DNA from: Polytrichum commune
Lineage: Eukaryota > Streptophyta > Polytrichopsida > Polytrichales > Polytrichaceae
Direction: 5' to 3'
Assembly (NCBI GenBank): GCA_950295325.1
Contig: OX485803.1
Span: 51,849,554 to 51,909,553, forward strand
DNA length: 60,000 nt
Below, piece after piece: positions 59,949 through 60,000 of this stretch. The number at the start of each line of letters is the position of its first letter. Within the stretch, counting starts at the first letter, position 1. Below the pieces are notes generated by a model that searched no databases, was not told the DNA's origin, and saw only the letters and a list, made by a program, of their open reading frames with translations. Position numbers and translations under genes: made by a program.

Positions 59949-60000
59949 GTACTGCCAGTTCCCATCTTCTACCACTTTATTTTTATATTTTATTATTTAC

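Overview
This is nuclear DNA from a land plant. The one intact gene is a plastid starch isoamylase split by many short GT-AG introns. The rest is AT-rich, repeat-filled DNA carrying several eukaryotic transposon superfamilies. There are no operons, Shine-Dalgarno sites or CRISPR arrays. The species cannot be read from the window. About one intact gene in 60 kb suggests a large, repeat-rich genome, such as a fern, a gymnosperm or a large-genome angiosperm; this is inference.

Region by region: 0-12 kb is non-coding sequence with several inverted-repeat (MITE-like) elements and simple repeats. 12.7-14.2 kb holds a broken hAT transposase gene (+). 15.9-17.1 kb is a non-autonomous hAT-type element with a perfect 8-bp target duplication, inserted into an older minus-strand reading frame. 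18-20 kb has dispersed repeat fragments. 21.5-21.9 kb is a 46/47-bp minisatellite that stays open in one frame. 24.3-25.1 kb is a second, different hAT transposase relic (-). 26.5-27.4 kb is an unidentified decayed coding region. 28.8-35.6 kb mixes dispersed repeats, two GC-rich blocks and a Harbinger-type MITE. 41.2-41.7 kb is a PIF/Harbinger transposase relic (-). 44-49.3 kb contains four more inverted-repeat elements. 49.5-51.3 kb is a 5'-truncated non-LTR retrotransposon whose 3' end encodes RNase H, a CCHC knuckle and an apparent restriction-like endonuclease, bracketed by a target-site duplication. 52.8-60 kb is the isoamylase gene, with 17 exons read here and the last one or few beyond the window.

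The isoamylase (ISA1 type) is the only host gene I can defend. It debranches glucans in the plastid during amylopectin synthesis. All four GH13 catalytic regions are intact and all 17 exons join in frame. Two of its introns carry dispersed repeats with relatives elsewhere in the window.

The most unusual item is the retrotransposon tail at 49.5-51.3 kb: an RNase H placed in front of a CCHC-KPD endonuclease module is a rare combination. The rest looks like ordinary plant repeat turnover, though dense poly-C/poly-G tracts and several MITE families are worth recording.
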